A DNA stretch of 15,411 nt, taken from assembly GCA_001873585.1 (NCBI GenBank), contig MNZL01000079.1, positions 12,545 through 27,955 of the forward strand, written 5' to 3'. Within the stretch, counting starts at the first letter, position 1. Every line of letters starts with the position of its first letter. Source of the stretch: Rhodobacterales bacterium CG2_30_65_12 (lineage in GTDB: Bacteria > Pseudomonadota > Alphaproteobacteria > Rhodobacterales > Rhodobacteraceae). Below the pieces are notes generated by a model. It searched no databases and had not been told where the DNA came from. It was given only the letters and a program-made list of their open reading frames with translations. A program made the position numbers and the translations under genes. Positions 1 to 7,765 of the stretch are shown here, piece by piece.

Positions 1-2633
1 TGTCGATCCTGCTGCTGGTCGGCATCATCTTCGTCTACCACGCCAATGGCTCGCTCAATATCGACGATATCGCCGCCACGCCGATGATGTTTTCAGGGGC
101 AGGGCTGGCGATTTTCCTCGTGCTGATCGCACTGCTGCTCGAACTCAAGCCCTTCCCGGCGAACGGCTGGGCGCTCGATATCTACGAGGCGGCGCACCCC
201 GGATTCGCGGCGATCTTCTCCGCCGCCTCCGGCACCGCCGCGCTCTACGCCGCCGACAAGGTGTTTGCCGTGGCTGGCCCAGACTGGCTGCCGCTCGCCA
301 CCACGATCGGGCTGCTCTCCTTCCTCGGCTCGGGCGTGCTGGCGCTCAAACAGACCAACGACCGCAGGCTTCTGGGCTATTCCTCCGTTGCCCAGATCGG
401 CCTCGTGCTCGCCGTGGTGGGCCAGCGTGACATTCTCGGCGATGCCTATCTCTACGTTGCTGGCGGTATCCTGATCACCCATGCTGTTGCCAAGGCCGGG
501 CTTTACTGGCTCTCGGGGCTGGTGGCGGGCCGGGGGCTGGCCGATTGGGCGGTGTTGCGCCGCAACGCCGTGCTGGTCTTTGCCTTTGCCTCCTTCGTCG
601 CCATGCTGGTAGGCTTGCCGCCGTTCCCCGGCTTCTACGCCAAATGGGATCTGGTGCACGCCCTTGCCGCCGCCGACCGTTTGCCGGTGCTCGGCCTGAT
701 CCTTGCTGGCGCGCTGATCGAGGCGGGCTACATGTTTCGCTGGTTCGGCTATGCGCTCAAGCGCGAGGCGTCGGAGAAATCTCCCGGCTTTGCGCTCGAC
801 AAGACGGTGGTGGTGCTCGTCGCACTTGCCGCCGGTTGGGCGCTCGGCTTTGTCTGGGGCGGTGTCTCGCTCAACCCGAACCTGCTCACGGCGCTGCCGA
901 TCCTGTTCGCGCTTGCCTTCCTCGTGCTTGAGCCACTCCCGGCCTGGGTAAAGAACATCTTCGCCATCGCCGGGCTCGTCGGCTGGTTTGTCTGGCGGCT
1001 GCCGGGCTACGATCCGGTGCAGATGATCTTTGCCGTGGTGATGATCCTTGGCGGCGCGGTGATCCTGCTCGCTTCGTTCCACGCCAAGGGCCAGCGGCTT
1101 GGTTTCTACCCGCCGGCGATGCTGATGTATGCCGGGCTCGCCATGCTGATCGAGGCGGGAACCTCGTTCGAGTTTTTCGCCGCCTGGGAAGTGCTGACCA
1201 TCGGCTCCTACTTCCTGATCCTTCGCGGCCACAAAGGCGAACCTCACGCGCTTTCCTACATCCTGTTCAGCCTGGGCGGCGCCTTCGCCATCCTCGCGGG
1301 CTTTGCCATCGCGGCGATGGGGGTGCAGCCGTTCGAGCTTGAAAACCTGGCCGCCCTTGCCGAGGCTGCTGTGCCACGCGCGCCTTGGGTTTTCGTGCTG
1401 CTGGCGATCGGCTTCATGACCAAGACCGCCTCGATCGGCCTGCACATCTGGCTGCCCGGAGCGCACGCCGAGGCGGAAACCGACGTTTCACCGATCGTCT
1501 CGGGCATCTTGCTGAAGGCCGGATTGTTCGGGCTTTGGATCCTGCTTCTGCAGATGGGCCGGCAAAGCCTCTGGGGCGTCGATCTCGCCAATGTGCTGGT
1601 CTGGATTGGCGCTCTCAGCGCCTTCCTCGGCGCGCTGATGGCGATCTTCCAGGAAGACGCCAAGCGCCTGCTTGCCTATTCGTCGATCAGCCAGATGGGC
1701 TATGCGCTGTTCGGCCTCGCGTTGATGAACCACCTCGGCTGGCTGCTCGCGCTGATGTTTGTGATCAACCACTATGTGTACAAGTCGATGCTCTTCCTCG
1801 CCGTCGGTGGCGTCTACCACCGCACCGGCACCAAACTCATGTACAAGATGGGCGGGCTCATCACCCTGATGCCCTTTACCTTCGTGAGTGTGCTCATCGG
1901 CATCATCGCCATGTCGGGCGTGCCGCCGCTCTCGGGCTTCGGTGGGCGGTGGCTGTTCTACAACGCCATCATGGTGTCTGATCTGCGCCTGCCAATGGTG
2001 TTGATCTTCATCACCGGGCCGCTCGGATTTCTCTACCTGTTTCGGCTCATTCACACGATCTTCCTCGGCCAGCTCAAGGACGAACACCGCAACACCCGCG
2101 AGGCGCCGTTCTGGATTCTCGTGCCGCAGATGGTCTTCGTGGCCTTCCTGATCGCCTTCGCGGTGCTGCCCGGCTTCGTGCTGCAGCGGGCCGACGCTCA
2201 TATCGGCACCATTTTCGGCGACGCGCCGCTGTTCTGGACCGGCCGCACCATCACCTCCGCGTTCGGCTACTGGAACCCGGTGGCGATCATGGCCGTGATC
2301 GCGGCGATCTTCGTGGCGGTGTTCTTGCTGCTCTTGTGGATGAACCACAACGCCCAGAAGGTGAAGCAGTTCAACATTGTCTTCTCCGCGGAGCGGCCCT
2401 TCAAGCCGCAAACCACCCACTTTGCGTGGAACTTCTTTGCCCCCTACCGCAAGGCGCTGGGCTTCCTGGTGATGCCGGTGGTGACGACCTTCTGGGGCGC
2501 GATCACCGACAGCCTGCACAGCACCGCCGAGTTCACCCGCCGGATCTACACCGGCAATGGCCAGACCTACGCGGTGCAGGTGCTGTTCTTCGTGGTGGCC
2601 ACGTATCTTATCGCCATGGGAGGCGCGTCATGA
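1..2633 (+). CDS. Fused double antiporter-like membrane subunit (NuoN/NuoM/HyfB-type), 3' part
   Basis: Partial gene: the frame is open from base 3 with coding-like, hydrophobic sequence, so the true start lies before the window; the ATG at 84 is internal. Two Proton_antipo_M-type modules lie in one polypeptide. The first (about bases 3-980) is divergent but keeps the RRLLGYSSVAQIG signature at 363-401. The second (about 1010-2300) is more canonical: a TM5-type glutamate in WEVLTIGSYF near 1188, a TM7-type lysine in MTKTASIGLHIWLPGAHAEAE near 1417-1475, KRLLAYSSISQMGY near 1663-1704, and a TM12-type lysine in VYKSMLFL near 1780. A soluble-looking loop and a last helix close the protein. In this superfamily such subunits form the ion-translocating arm. 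Its stop overlaps the next start (ATGA), so the genes are probably translationally coupled. The membrane-arm role is secure; the transported ion (H+ or Na+) is not known. Fusion of two modules is unlike NuoL/M/N, which are separate proteins. Confidence 0.88.
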   Translation, partial: SILLLVGIIFVYHANGSLNIDDIAATPMMFSGAGLAIFLVLIALLLELKPFPANGWALDIYEAAHPGFAAIFSAASGTAALYAADKVFAVAGPDWLPLATTIGLLSFLGSGVLALKQTNDRRLLGYSSVAQIGLVLAVVGQRDILGDAYLYVAGGILITHAVAKAGLYWLSGLVAGRGLADWAVLRRNAVLVFAFASFVAMLVGLPPFPGFYAKWDLVHALAAADRLPVLGLILAGALIEAGYMFRWFGYALKREASEKSPGFALDKTVVVLVALAAGWALGFVWGGVSLNPNLLTALPILFALAFLVLEPLPAWVKNIFAIAGLVGWFVWRLPGYDPVQMIFAVVMILGGAVILLASFHAKGQRLGFYPPAMLMYAGLAMLIEAGTSFEFFAAWEVLTIGSYFLILRGHKGEPHALSYILFSLGGAFAILAGFAIAAMGVQPFELENLAALAEAAVPRAPWVFVLLAIGFMTKTASIGLHIWLPGAHAEAETDVSPIVSGILLKAGLFGLWILLLQMGRQSLWGVDLANVLVWIGALSAFLGALMAIFQEDAKRLLAYSSISQMGYALFGLALMNHLGWLLALMFVINHYVYKSMLFLAVGGVYHRTGTKLMYKMGGLITLMPFTFVSVLIGIIAMSGVPPLSGFGGRWLFYNAIMVSDLRLPMVLIFITGPLGFLYLFRLIHTIFLGQLKDEHRNTREAPFWILVPQMVFVAFLIAFAVLPGFVLQRADAHIGTIFGDAPLFWTGRTITSAFGYWNPVAIMAVIAAIFVAVFLLLLWMNHNAQKVKQFNIVFSAERPFKPQTTHFAWNFFAPYRKALGFLVMPVVTTFWGAITDSLHSTAEFTRRIYTGNGQTYAVQVLFFVVATYLIAMGGAS

Positions 2634-3535
2634 GCTTTGAATGGATTCACGTCGCCTACGCGGCGCTGACACTCTTCATCGTCATCAACTACGGCATGAT
2701 CATGACGGCGCTGGTGCGCAAGATCGGTGCCCGGGTCAGTGGCCGCTACGGCATCCCGATCTGGCAGAACTACATTGACCTGGCAAAAAACATCGCGTTG
2801 CGCTCGAAGGTCACGCACGGGGCGATGTTCTACCTCGGCCCGGTGTTTCGCCTCACCGGCGGCGTGGGGCTGCTGCTTTTCGTGCCGACGATCTACGGCT
2901 CGGTGATGCACCAGAACTTTTCCTATGCCGGCGATCTGATCCTGGCGCTCTATTTCGTGTTCTTCGGCACGCTGGGCATGGCGCTGGGGGCGGGCGAGAG
3001 CGGGCACCCGCACGCGGCCATCGGCGTGAGCCGCGGGCTGGCACAGGTGACAACGGCGGAACTGCCGCTCGCGCTCGCCGTCTACGCGCTCTCGCTGCAA
3101 TACCAGACGATCGACATTACCGAGATCGTCGCCGCCCAACAGGGCTCGCTGTTCAACTGGACGCTGTTCACCAACCCGCTTGCCACCGTGGCCGCGCTGT
3201 TTGGCCTGGTCGGCACGATGATGCGCTCGCCGTTCGACGTGGTGATGGCACCGCAGGAAATCCCGATCGGACCGCCGACGGAATACCATTCGTCCTATCT
3301 CGCGCTGATGCAGACCAACCGGGTGTTGTTCCCCGTCGCCAAGGTGGTGATCTTCATGAACCTGTTTTTCGGCGGGGCGACCAACTGGGCGGAATTCGCC
3401 GTGAAAGCCTTTGCGATCTACATGATCCCGGTGCTGATCGGCGTGGTGAACCCGCGCTTCCGCGTCGAGCAATCCATCCGCTTCTTCCTGAAATGGGGCC
3501 TGCCGGTGGGCATCCTCGCAATCGTGACGGTGTGA
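2630..3535 (+). CDS. NuoH/HycD/HyfC-type membrane-anchor subunit
   Basis: 301 aa, about the family's usual length (300-320). The start is the ATG overlapping the previous stop, with GGGAGG at 2618-2623 as ribosome binding site; the same frame is open further upstream, but that sequence is the antiporter gene in another frame. Hydrophobic throughout, about eight membrane segments. The family's first cytoplasmic loop is visible (RKIGARVSGRYG, residues 30-41, then QNYIDLAK), as is the later one (RSPFDVVMAPQEIPIGPPTEY, residues 199-219), matching the RxPFDxxExExELVxGxxxEY region of NuoH. In complex I and group 4 hydrogenases this subunit docks the peripheral arm on the membrane and, in complex I, contributes to the quinone tunnel. 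It lies between the antiporter gene and the NuoB-like gene, as expected for a co-assembled complex. Confidence 0.92.
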   Translation: MSFEWIHVAYAALTLFIVINYGMIMTALVRKIGARVSGRYGIPIWQNYIDLAKNIALRSKVTHGAMFYLGPVFRLTGGVGLLLFVPTIYGSVMHQNFSYAGDLILALYFVFFGTLGMALGAGESGHPHAAIGVSRGLAQVTTAELPLALAVYALSLQYQTIDITEIVAAQQGSLFNWTLFTNPLATVAALFGLVGTMMRSPFDVVMAPQEIPIGPPTEYHSSYLALMQTNRVLFPVAKVVIFMNLFFGGATNWAEFAVKAFAIYMIPVLIGVVNPRFRVEQSIRFFLKWGLPVGILAIVTV

Positions 3536-3539
3536 CGCC

Positions 3540-4232
3540 ATGAAAGATATCGACAAGAGCTTCAAGAAGGACACCGAAACGGACTTTCCGCTCCGCGAGG
3601 AGATGCGTCCGCGCAAGGTGACCACGCCCGACGGGCAGGTGATCGACATTGACCCGTTGCAGGATTATTTCTGCCAGGAGCCGCCGAAGGTGCACCGCAA
3701 GAGCTATTCGGCCATCGTTGAAGGCTTCTACAACTGGGCGCGGGCCAACAGCTTGTGGATTCTCGGCTTTGGCACCGGCTGCGGGGCGATCGAGATGCGT
3801 CCGCTGATGACGCCGCGCTTTGATGCCTACCGCTATGGCATCCAGTGGCGGCCAACGCCGCGCCAGTCCAACCTGCTGGTGATCTCGGGCTATCTCTCGG
3901 TGAAAACCCTCAAGCGCGCGATCCGCGCCTACGAGCAAATGCCGCAGCCCAAATACGTGGTCGGCCTCGGCTCCTGCACGATCAACGGCGGGATGTATTG
4001 GGACAGCTACAACACGATCAAGAAGCTCGACGAATACCTGCCCGTCGATCTCTACATTGCTGGCTGCATGCCGCGCCCGGAGGCGCTGCTGGCGGGCTTG
4101 ATGGATCTGAAAAAACTCATCCGCAAGGGCGAGGCCGAAGGGGCGAACAGATACGCCGAAAACTTCGACTGGTACAAAGCCAACCAGAAGTCCGTGATCA
4201 AGGACTGGGATATGCCGGATTACAGCTGGTGA
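3540..4232 (+). CDS. NuoB/HycG-type small Fe-S subunit with one cluster cysteine missing
   Basis: 230 aa. This is the subunit that holds the terminal (N2/proximal) [4Fe-4S] cluster in complex I and [NiFe] hydrogenases. Cys81 in GFGTGCGAIEM (residues 76-86), Cys146 in GLGSC and Cys176 in AGCMPRP match the C-x64-C-x29-C spacing of NuoB. NuoB has two adjacent cysteines at the first site (CCAIEM); here the second is Gly82, so only three of four usual ligands remain. Glu84 of the AIE motif is kept. Cys45 in an N-terminal extension (YFCQEPP) is the only other cysteine. The extension of about 60 residues before the conserved domain is hydrophilic. It starts 4 bases after the upstream stop, with only a weak ribosome binding site, suggesting translational coupling. 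Family assignment is firm; the cluster's state is inference. Confidence 0.9.
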   Translation: MKDIDKSFKKDTETDFPLREEMRPRKVTTPDGQVIDIDPLQDYFCQEPPKVHRKSYSAIVEGFYNWARANSLWILGFGTGCGAIEMRPLMTPRFDAYRYGIQWRPTPRQSNLLVISGYLSVKTLKRAIRAYEQMPQPKYVVGLGSCTINGGMYWDSYNTIKKLDEYLPVDLYIAGCMPRPEALLAGLMDLKKLIRKGEAEGANRYAENFDWYKANQKSVIKDWDMPDYSW

Positions 4233-4236
4233 TGAC

Positions 4237-4764
4237 ATGCGCGAACTGATTGAACACCTTACCCCCCGCTATTCGCTCGGTGCGCCTGTGTTCCAGCGCC
4301 CCGGCCTCACCTTTGTTGATGTCAAGCGCGACAAGCTGCGCGCGCTGCTTCTTGATCTGCGCGACAAGCATGGCTTTACCCACCTTGTGCTGCTCACTGC
4401 TGTCGACTGGCTTGAAGAGGGCCGGTTTCAGCTCACCTACTTGCTCAACAACCGTGCGGCCGACCAGACCCTTGGCCTGCGCCTCTATCTCGATCGGGCA
4501 AACCCGATGGGCGATACGATCCACGATATCTGGCCCACCGCCGCCACCTACCAGCGCGAGCTGCGCGAGATGTTTGGCATTGCCTTCCCCGGTTCGCCCC
4601 GGGTGGACGAGGAATTCATTCTCGAAGGCTGGACCGACATGCCGCCCTACCGGCGCGACTTCGACACGCTCGCCTACAGCCAGCAAACTTTCGTGGAGCG
4701 CGGGGGGCGTGAAACCCACGAACCGCGCGCGACCATGAAACACAAGCTTTATCCGGAGGGCTGA
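4237..4764 (+). CDS. NuoC/HycE-N-type 30-kDa subunit
   Basis: 175 aa, a compact stand-alone NuoC-like protein. The Complex1_30kDa signature is seen as DIWPTAATYQRELREMFGI (residues 97-115), equivalent to the PSAxWxEREVxDMFGI region of NuoC, followed by FPGSPRVDEEFILEGW and PYRRDF, corresponding to the GHPxLRRIL and PLRKDF segments. The protein has no cysteine and binds no cofactor in known relatives. It is a structural partner of the NuoD-type subunit encoded 2 bases downstream. In formate hydrogenlyase this domain is fused to the large subunit (HycE); here it is separate, as in proteobacterial Ehr/Mbh-type and many complex I operons. The start ATG lies 4 bases after the previous stop. Confidence 0.88.
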   Translation: MRELIEHLTPRYSLGAPVFQRPGLTFVDVKRDKLRALLLDLRDKHGFTHLVLLTAVDWLEEGRFQLTYLLNNRAADQTLGLRLYLDRANPMGDTIHDIWPTAATYQRELREMFGIAFPGSPRVDEEFILEGWTDMPPYRRDFDTLAYSQQTFVERGGRETHEPRATMKHKLYPEG

Positions 4765-4766
4765 GG

Positions 4767-5945
4767 ATGTTCAGTTTCCAACCTGACCGCAGCCAGTATC
4801 CCGACATCGGCCCAGACGGCAAATTCGAGATCGACCTTGAAACCGGCAAGTTTCTCAAGCTCTGGCAGGGGCCGAACCACCCAGGCATAACCGGCAACAT
4901 GAGCGTCGAGCTCACCGTGAACGGCGACGAAGTGGTCGAGGGCAAAACCCATGTCGGCTACCTGCACCGGGGCTTCGAGAAGCTGATGGAGCGGCGCACG
5001 TTCATTCAGGTCTTCCCCATCGTCTGCCGGGTCTGCGTGCCCGAGCCGGATTTCAACGAGTATTGCTACGCCGCCGCCGTCGAGGAACTGGCCGGGATCG
5101 AGACCCCCGAAAAGGCCAAATGGATCCGCGCGCTCATCCTCGAAATGGGCCGGTTCAACTCCTACATGATGTCCATCGGAGGGATCGGCGGGGCGCTGGG
5201 CAACGGCATCGTCGGCCAATGGCTGACCTATGTGCGCGATCTCATGCTCGACCGCTTCGAGGAACTCACCGGCGCGCGCATCTATCACATGTTCATCCTG
5301 CCCGGCGGCGTGCGCGCCGGCCTGCCCGAGGGCTTCGAGGGCCGGATGGAAGAGGTGCTCGCCACGGCCGAGCGCTACCTCGACGACACCGAGAAGCTGC
5401 TGTTTACCAACGCGGTGTTCAAGAAACGCACCAAGGGCGTGGGCTATATCGACCCGGCGCTGTTCGAGAGCTACGGCGTGACCGGGCCGAACGCACGCGC
5501 CGGCGGCGTGGCCAAGGATGTGCGCAAGGACAGCCCCTATCTGGTTTATGACCAACTTGATTTCGACGTGCCGGTGGAGCACGACAGCGATATCTGGGCA
5601 CGCGCGACGGTGCGCTACCGCGATCTGCGCGTGACCATCGACCTGCTCCGCCAGATCCTTGCCAAAATGCCGAAAACCGGCGAGGTGATGACCAGCCTGC
5701 CCAACGTGCTGCACTGGAAAATTCCGCGCGGCGAAACCTACATCAAGGGCGAGAGCTCGCGTGGCGAATACGGCTATTACCTGGTGACCGATGGCTCGGG
5801 CTACCCGCGCCGGGTGAACGTGCGCGGGCCTTCCTATACCCATGCCATGGCGCTCCTTGAGCACCTCATTCCAGGCACGAATATCGCGGATGTGGCGGCA
5901 CTCATGGTGTCGCTCCACACCTATCCGCCCGAGATCGAAAGGTAA
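4767..5945 (+). CDS. NuoD/[NiFe]-hydrogenase-type large subunit with a degenerate active site
   Basis: 392 aa, close to NuoD/group 4 large-subunit length. GGAGGG at 4755-4760 is a strong ribosome binding site. Family landmarks: GPNHPG (35-40), GYLHRGFEKLMERRT (64-78), LILEMGRFNSYM (123-134), and a C-terminus RGPSYTHAM...GTNIADVAALM...PPEIER. Aligned by hand from His67, CRVC (87-90) falls on the E-R-x-C part of the hydrogenase ERxCGxC motif: Cys90 matches its first nickel cysteine, the second is Glu93, and Cys87 replaces the conserved Glu. The C-terminal CxxC is absent (Tyr386, Glu389), so a [NiFe] centre is very unlikely. The quinone residues of Thermus Nqo4 (His38, Tyr87) align with Thr42 and Val91, so ordinary quinone binding is doubtful too. 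The protein ends at the ER where hydrogenase precursors carry a cleaved tail; none is present, so maturation protease processing is not expected. Confidence 0.9.
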   Translation: MFSFQPDRSQYPDIGPDGKFEIDLETGKFLKLWQGPNHPGITGNMSVELTVNGDEVVEGKTHVGYLHRGFEKLMERRTFIQVFPIVCRVCVPEPDFNEYCYAAAVEELAGIETPEKAKWIRALILEMGRFNSYMMSIGGIGGALGNGIVGQWLTYVRDLMLDRFEELTGARIYHMFILPGGVRAGLPEGFEGRMEEVLATAERYLDDTEKLLFTNAVFKKRTKGVGYIDPALFESYGVTGPNARAGGVAKDVRKDSPYLVYDQLDFDVPVEHDSDIWARATVRYRDLRVTIDLLRQILAKMPKTGEVMTSLPNVLHWKIPRGETYIKGESSRGEYGYYLVTDGSGYPRRVNVRGPSYTHAMALLEHLIPGTNIADVAALMVSLHTYPPEIER

Positions 5946-5950
5946 GCAAT

Positions 5951-7765
5951 ATGGGCAGCTTGCGCGACGTGCTCTCTCCCTTCACTGCGTGGAAACACGT
6001 GATTGAAACCCCGGTGACGCTCAAGAACCCGATCGGGCGCGAGGCCGCCGACCGCTACCGGGGCTTCCACCAGAACGACACCGAAAAATGCATCGGCTGC
6101 GGCTCTTGCGAAACGATCTGCCAGAATGCCGCGATCGACATGGTGCCGGTGGATGATCCAAAAGAGGGCGACAGCGGGCTCAGGCCGCAGATCGACTATG
6201 GCCGCTGCTGTTGGTGCGCGCTCTGCGTCGATGTCTGCATGACCGGCTCGCTCACGATGTCGAATGAATACACTTGGGTCGATACCGACCCCGACGCTTT
6301 CCGCTTTATCCCCGGGGTGGATGAAAAGCCATGGGACGCCATTGCGAAGGGCTACCAGCGGCCCGGCGAGCGGATGCTCTCGGGCCTCACCCGTCCCGAG
6401 ATGATGGAAATGGAGCCCGAAGCGCGGATCGACAATTTCGACGAGATCGTCGCGGGCTATAGCCGTGAGCAGGCGGTGCTCGAAGCCGACCGCTGCGTTG
6501 AATGCGGGCTTTGCGTGGCCACATGCCCCGTGCATATGGACATTCCCGACTACATCGCCGCGATCCGCGAGGGCGATTACGATCTCGGCACACAAATCCT
6601 TTACGAAACCAACCCGTTCTCCGAGGTCTGTGGCCGGGTCTGCACCCACAAGTGCGAAACGGTCTGTGCCGCGCAATACGAGGGCGAGCCGATTGCGATT
6701 CGCTGGCTCAAGCGCCACATCATCGACAACGTGAGCGAAGAGCGCCGGCTAGAAATCGTCGGTACGCCGCAGGTGCTGCCCACGGGCAGAAAGGTGGCCA
6801 TCGTTGGCGCCGGCCCGGCTGGCCTCACCACCGCTTACGATCTCGCCCGTCAGGGCCATGCGGTAACGGTCTACGAGGCGCAGGACCACGCCGGTGGGAT
6901 GATGCGCTACGGCATCCCCGAATACCGTCTGCCCTACGATGCCCTCGACCGCGATATCGCTGTGATCCGGGCGCAAGGCGTCGAAATCAAGACAGGGGTG
7001 CGGATTGGCTCCGACATCACGCTCGCCCAGCTCAAGGCCGATAACGACGCCGTGGTGCTCGGCATCGGCCTGCACATGGGCCGCTCCACCCGGGTGCCGG
7101 GGTCTGACGCGCCGGGCGTTGAGGCGGCGATTGACCTTTTGCGCCGGATCACTGCGGGCGAAGAGGTGCCGGTGCCGAAAAAGGTTGCCGTAATCGGCGG
7201 CGGCAACGTGGCGATGGACATCGCCCGCTCGATGGCGCGGCTGCAAAAGCAGAAATACGGGGCGGTGGGCGTAACCGTCACCGCGCTGGAGGATTTCGCC
7301 CATTTCCTCGCCGACAAGGAAGAGGTGACCGAGAGCATCGAGGAGGGCATCGAGATCCTCGATGCGCGCGGCCCGCAGGAGATGGTCACCTTCAAGAGCG
7401 GCAAGCGCAAGGGCGAGGTCAAGGGCCTGCGAACCTGGAAGGTGATATCCATCTTCGACGACCAGGGCCGCTTCGCGCCGCAATATGACGAGGCCGATGA
7501 GATCGTGCACGAAGCCGAGATGGTGGTGGAAGCCATTGGGCAGATGGCCGATGTCTCGCTGCTGGGCGACGAGTTGACCGAGGCGCTACAGTGGAACCGG
7601 GGCCGGATCGCGGTTGACGCCGATGGCCACACGTCGGAGCCTTGGCTCTGGGCCGGGGGCGACTCGGTGCACGGGCCCGACGTGATCCATGCCGTCGCCG
7701 ACGGCCACAAGCTGGCGGCGTCGGTGTCGGCGATGCTCGCGGCAAAAGCGGAGGTGGCGAAATGA
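5951..7765 (+). CDS. NuoI-like ferredoxin fused to GltD/NfnB-like NAD(P)H oxidoreductase
   Basis: 604 aa, two units in one polypeptide. Residues about 1-105 form a two-cluster ferredoxin like NuoI/HycF: C47IGC50GSC53ETIC57 and C86-CW-C89AL-C92VDV-C96. Residues about 150-600 resemble the glutamate synthase small subunit/NfnB: C182VEC185GLC188VATC192P and C227GRVC231THKC235ETVC239 for the GltD-type Fe-S domain, an FAD dinucleotide fold (GAGPAG 286-291, acidic end Glu309, GGMMRYGIPEYRLP), a second NAD(P)H-binding fold (GGGNVAMD, 416-423), and the closing FAD contact AGGDSVHGPDVIHAVADG. GltD-type proteins move electrons between NAD(P)H and Fe-S clusters. No glutamate synthase large subunit is nearby, and the NuoI domain ties the enzyme to the upstream complex, so it probably serves as its NAD(P)H port (inference). 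NADPH versus NADH preference cannot be decided by eye. The start is the ATG at 5951, preceded by AAAGG in the end of the previous gene. Confidence 0.9.
   Translation: MGSLRDVLSPFTAWKHVIETPVTLKNPIGREAADRYRGFHQNDTEKCIGCGSCETICQNAAIDMVPVDDPKEGDSGLRPQIDYGRCCWCALCVDVCMTGSLTMSNEYTWVDTDPDAFRFIPGVDEKPWDAIAKGYQRPGERMLSGLTRPEMMEMEPEARIDNFDEIVAGYSREQAVLEADRCVECGLCVATCPVHMDIPDYIAAIREGDYDLGTQILYETNPFSEVCGRVCTHKCETVCAAQYEGEPIAIRWLKRHIIDNVSEERRLEIVGTPQVLPTGRKVAIVGAGPAGLTTAYDLARQGHAVTVYEAQDHAGGMMRYGIPEYRLPYDALDRDIAVIRAQGVEIKTGVRIGSDITLAQLKADNDAVVLGIGLHMGRSTRVPGSDAPGVEAAIDLLRRITAGEEVPVPKKVAVIGGGNVAMDIARSMARLQKQKYGAVGVTVTALEDFAHFLADKEEVTESIEEGIEILDARGPQEMVTFKSGKRKGEVKGLRTWKVISIFDDQGRFAPQYDEADEIVHEAEMVVEAIGQMADVSLLGDELTEALQWNRGRIAVDADGHTSEPWLWAGGDSVHGPDVIHAVADGHKLAASVSAMLAAKAEVAK

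Noticed and set aside
2336..2629. N-terminal extension of the NuoH-type gene to an ATG at 2336
   Set aside because: It overlaps the antiporter gene by almost 300 bases and encodes Arg/Gln-rich sequence; the ATG at 2630 has GGGAGG in front and gives the normal family start.
93..3649. Minus-strand open frames opposite the antiporter and NuoH-type genes (93-1466, 1488-2519, 2567-3649)
   Set aside because: Their translations are dominated by Gln, Arg, His, Glu and Asp and lack any family motif; the plus-strand frames have clear homology signatures.
4767..5945. Annotation of the operon as a functional group 4 [NiFe] hydrogenase or formate hydrogenlyase
   Set aside because: Three of the four nickel-binding cysteines are missing in the large subunit, the cleavable C-terminal tail is absent, and no maturation or formate dehydrogenase gene is in the window.
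5951..7765. Glutamate synthase small subunit (gltD) as the simple name
   Set aside because: An extra NuoI-like two-cluster ferredoxin domain is fused at the N-terminus, there is no gltB nearby, and the gene sits inside a complex I-like operon.
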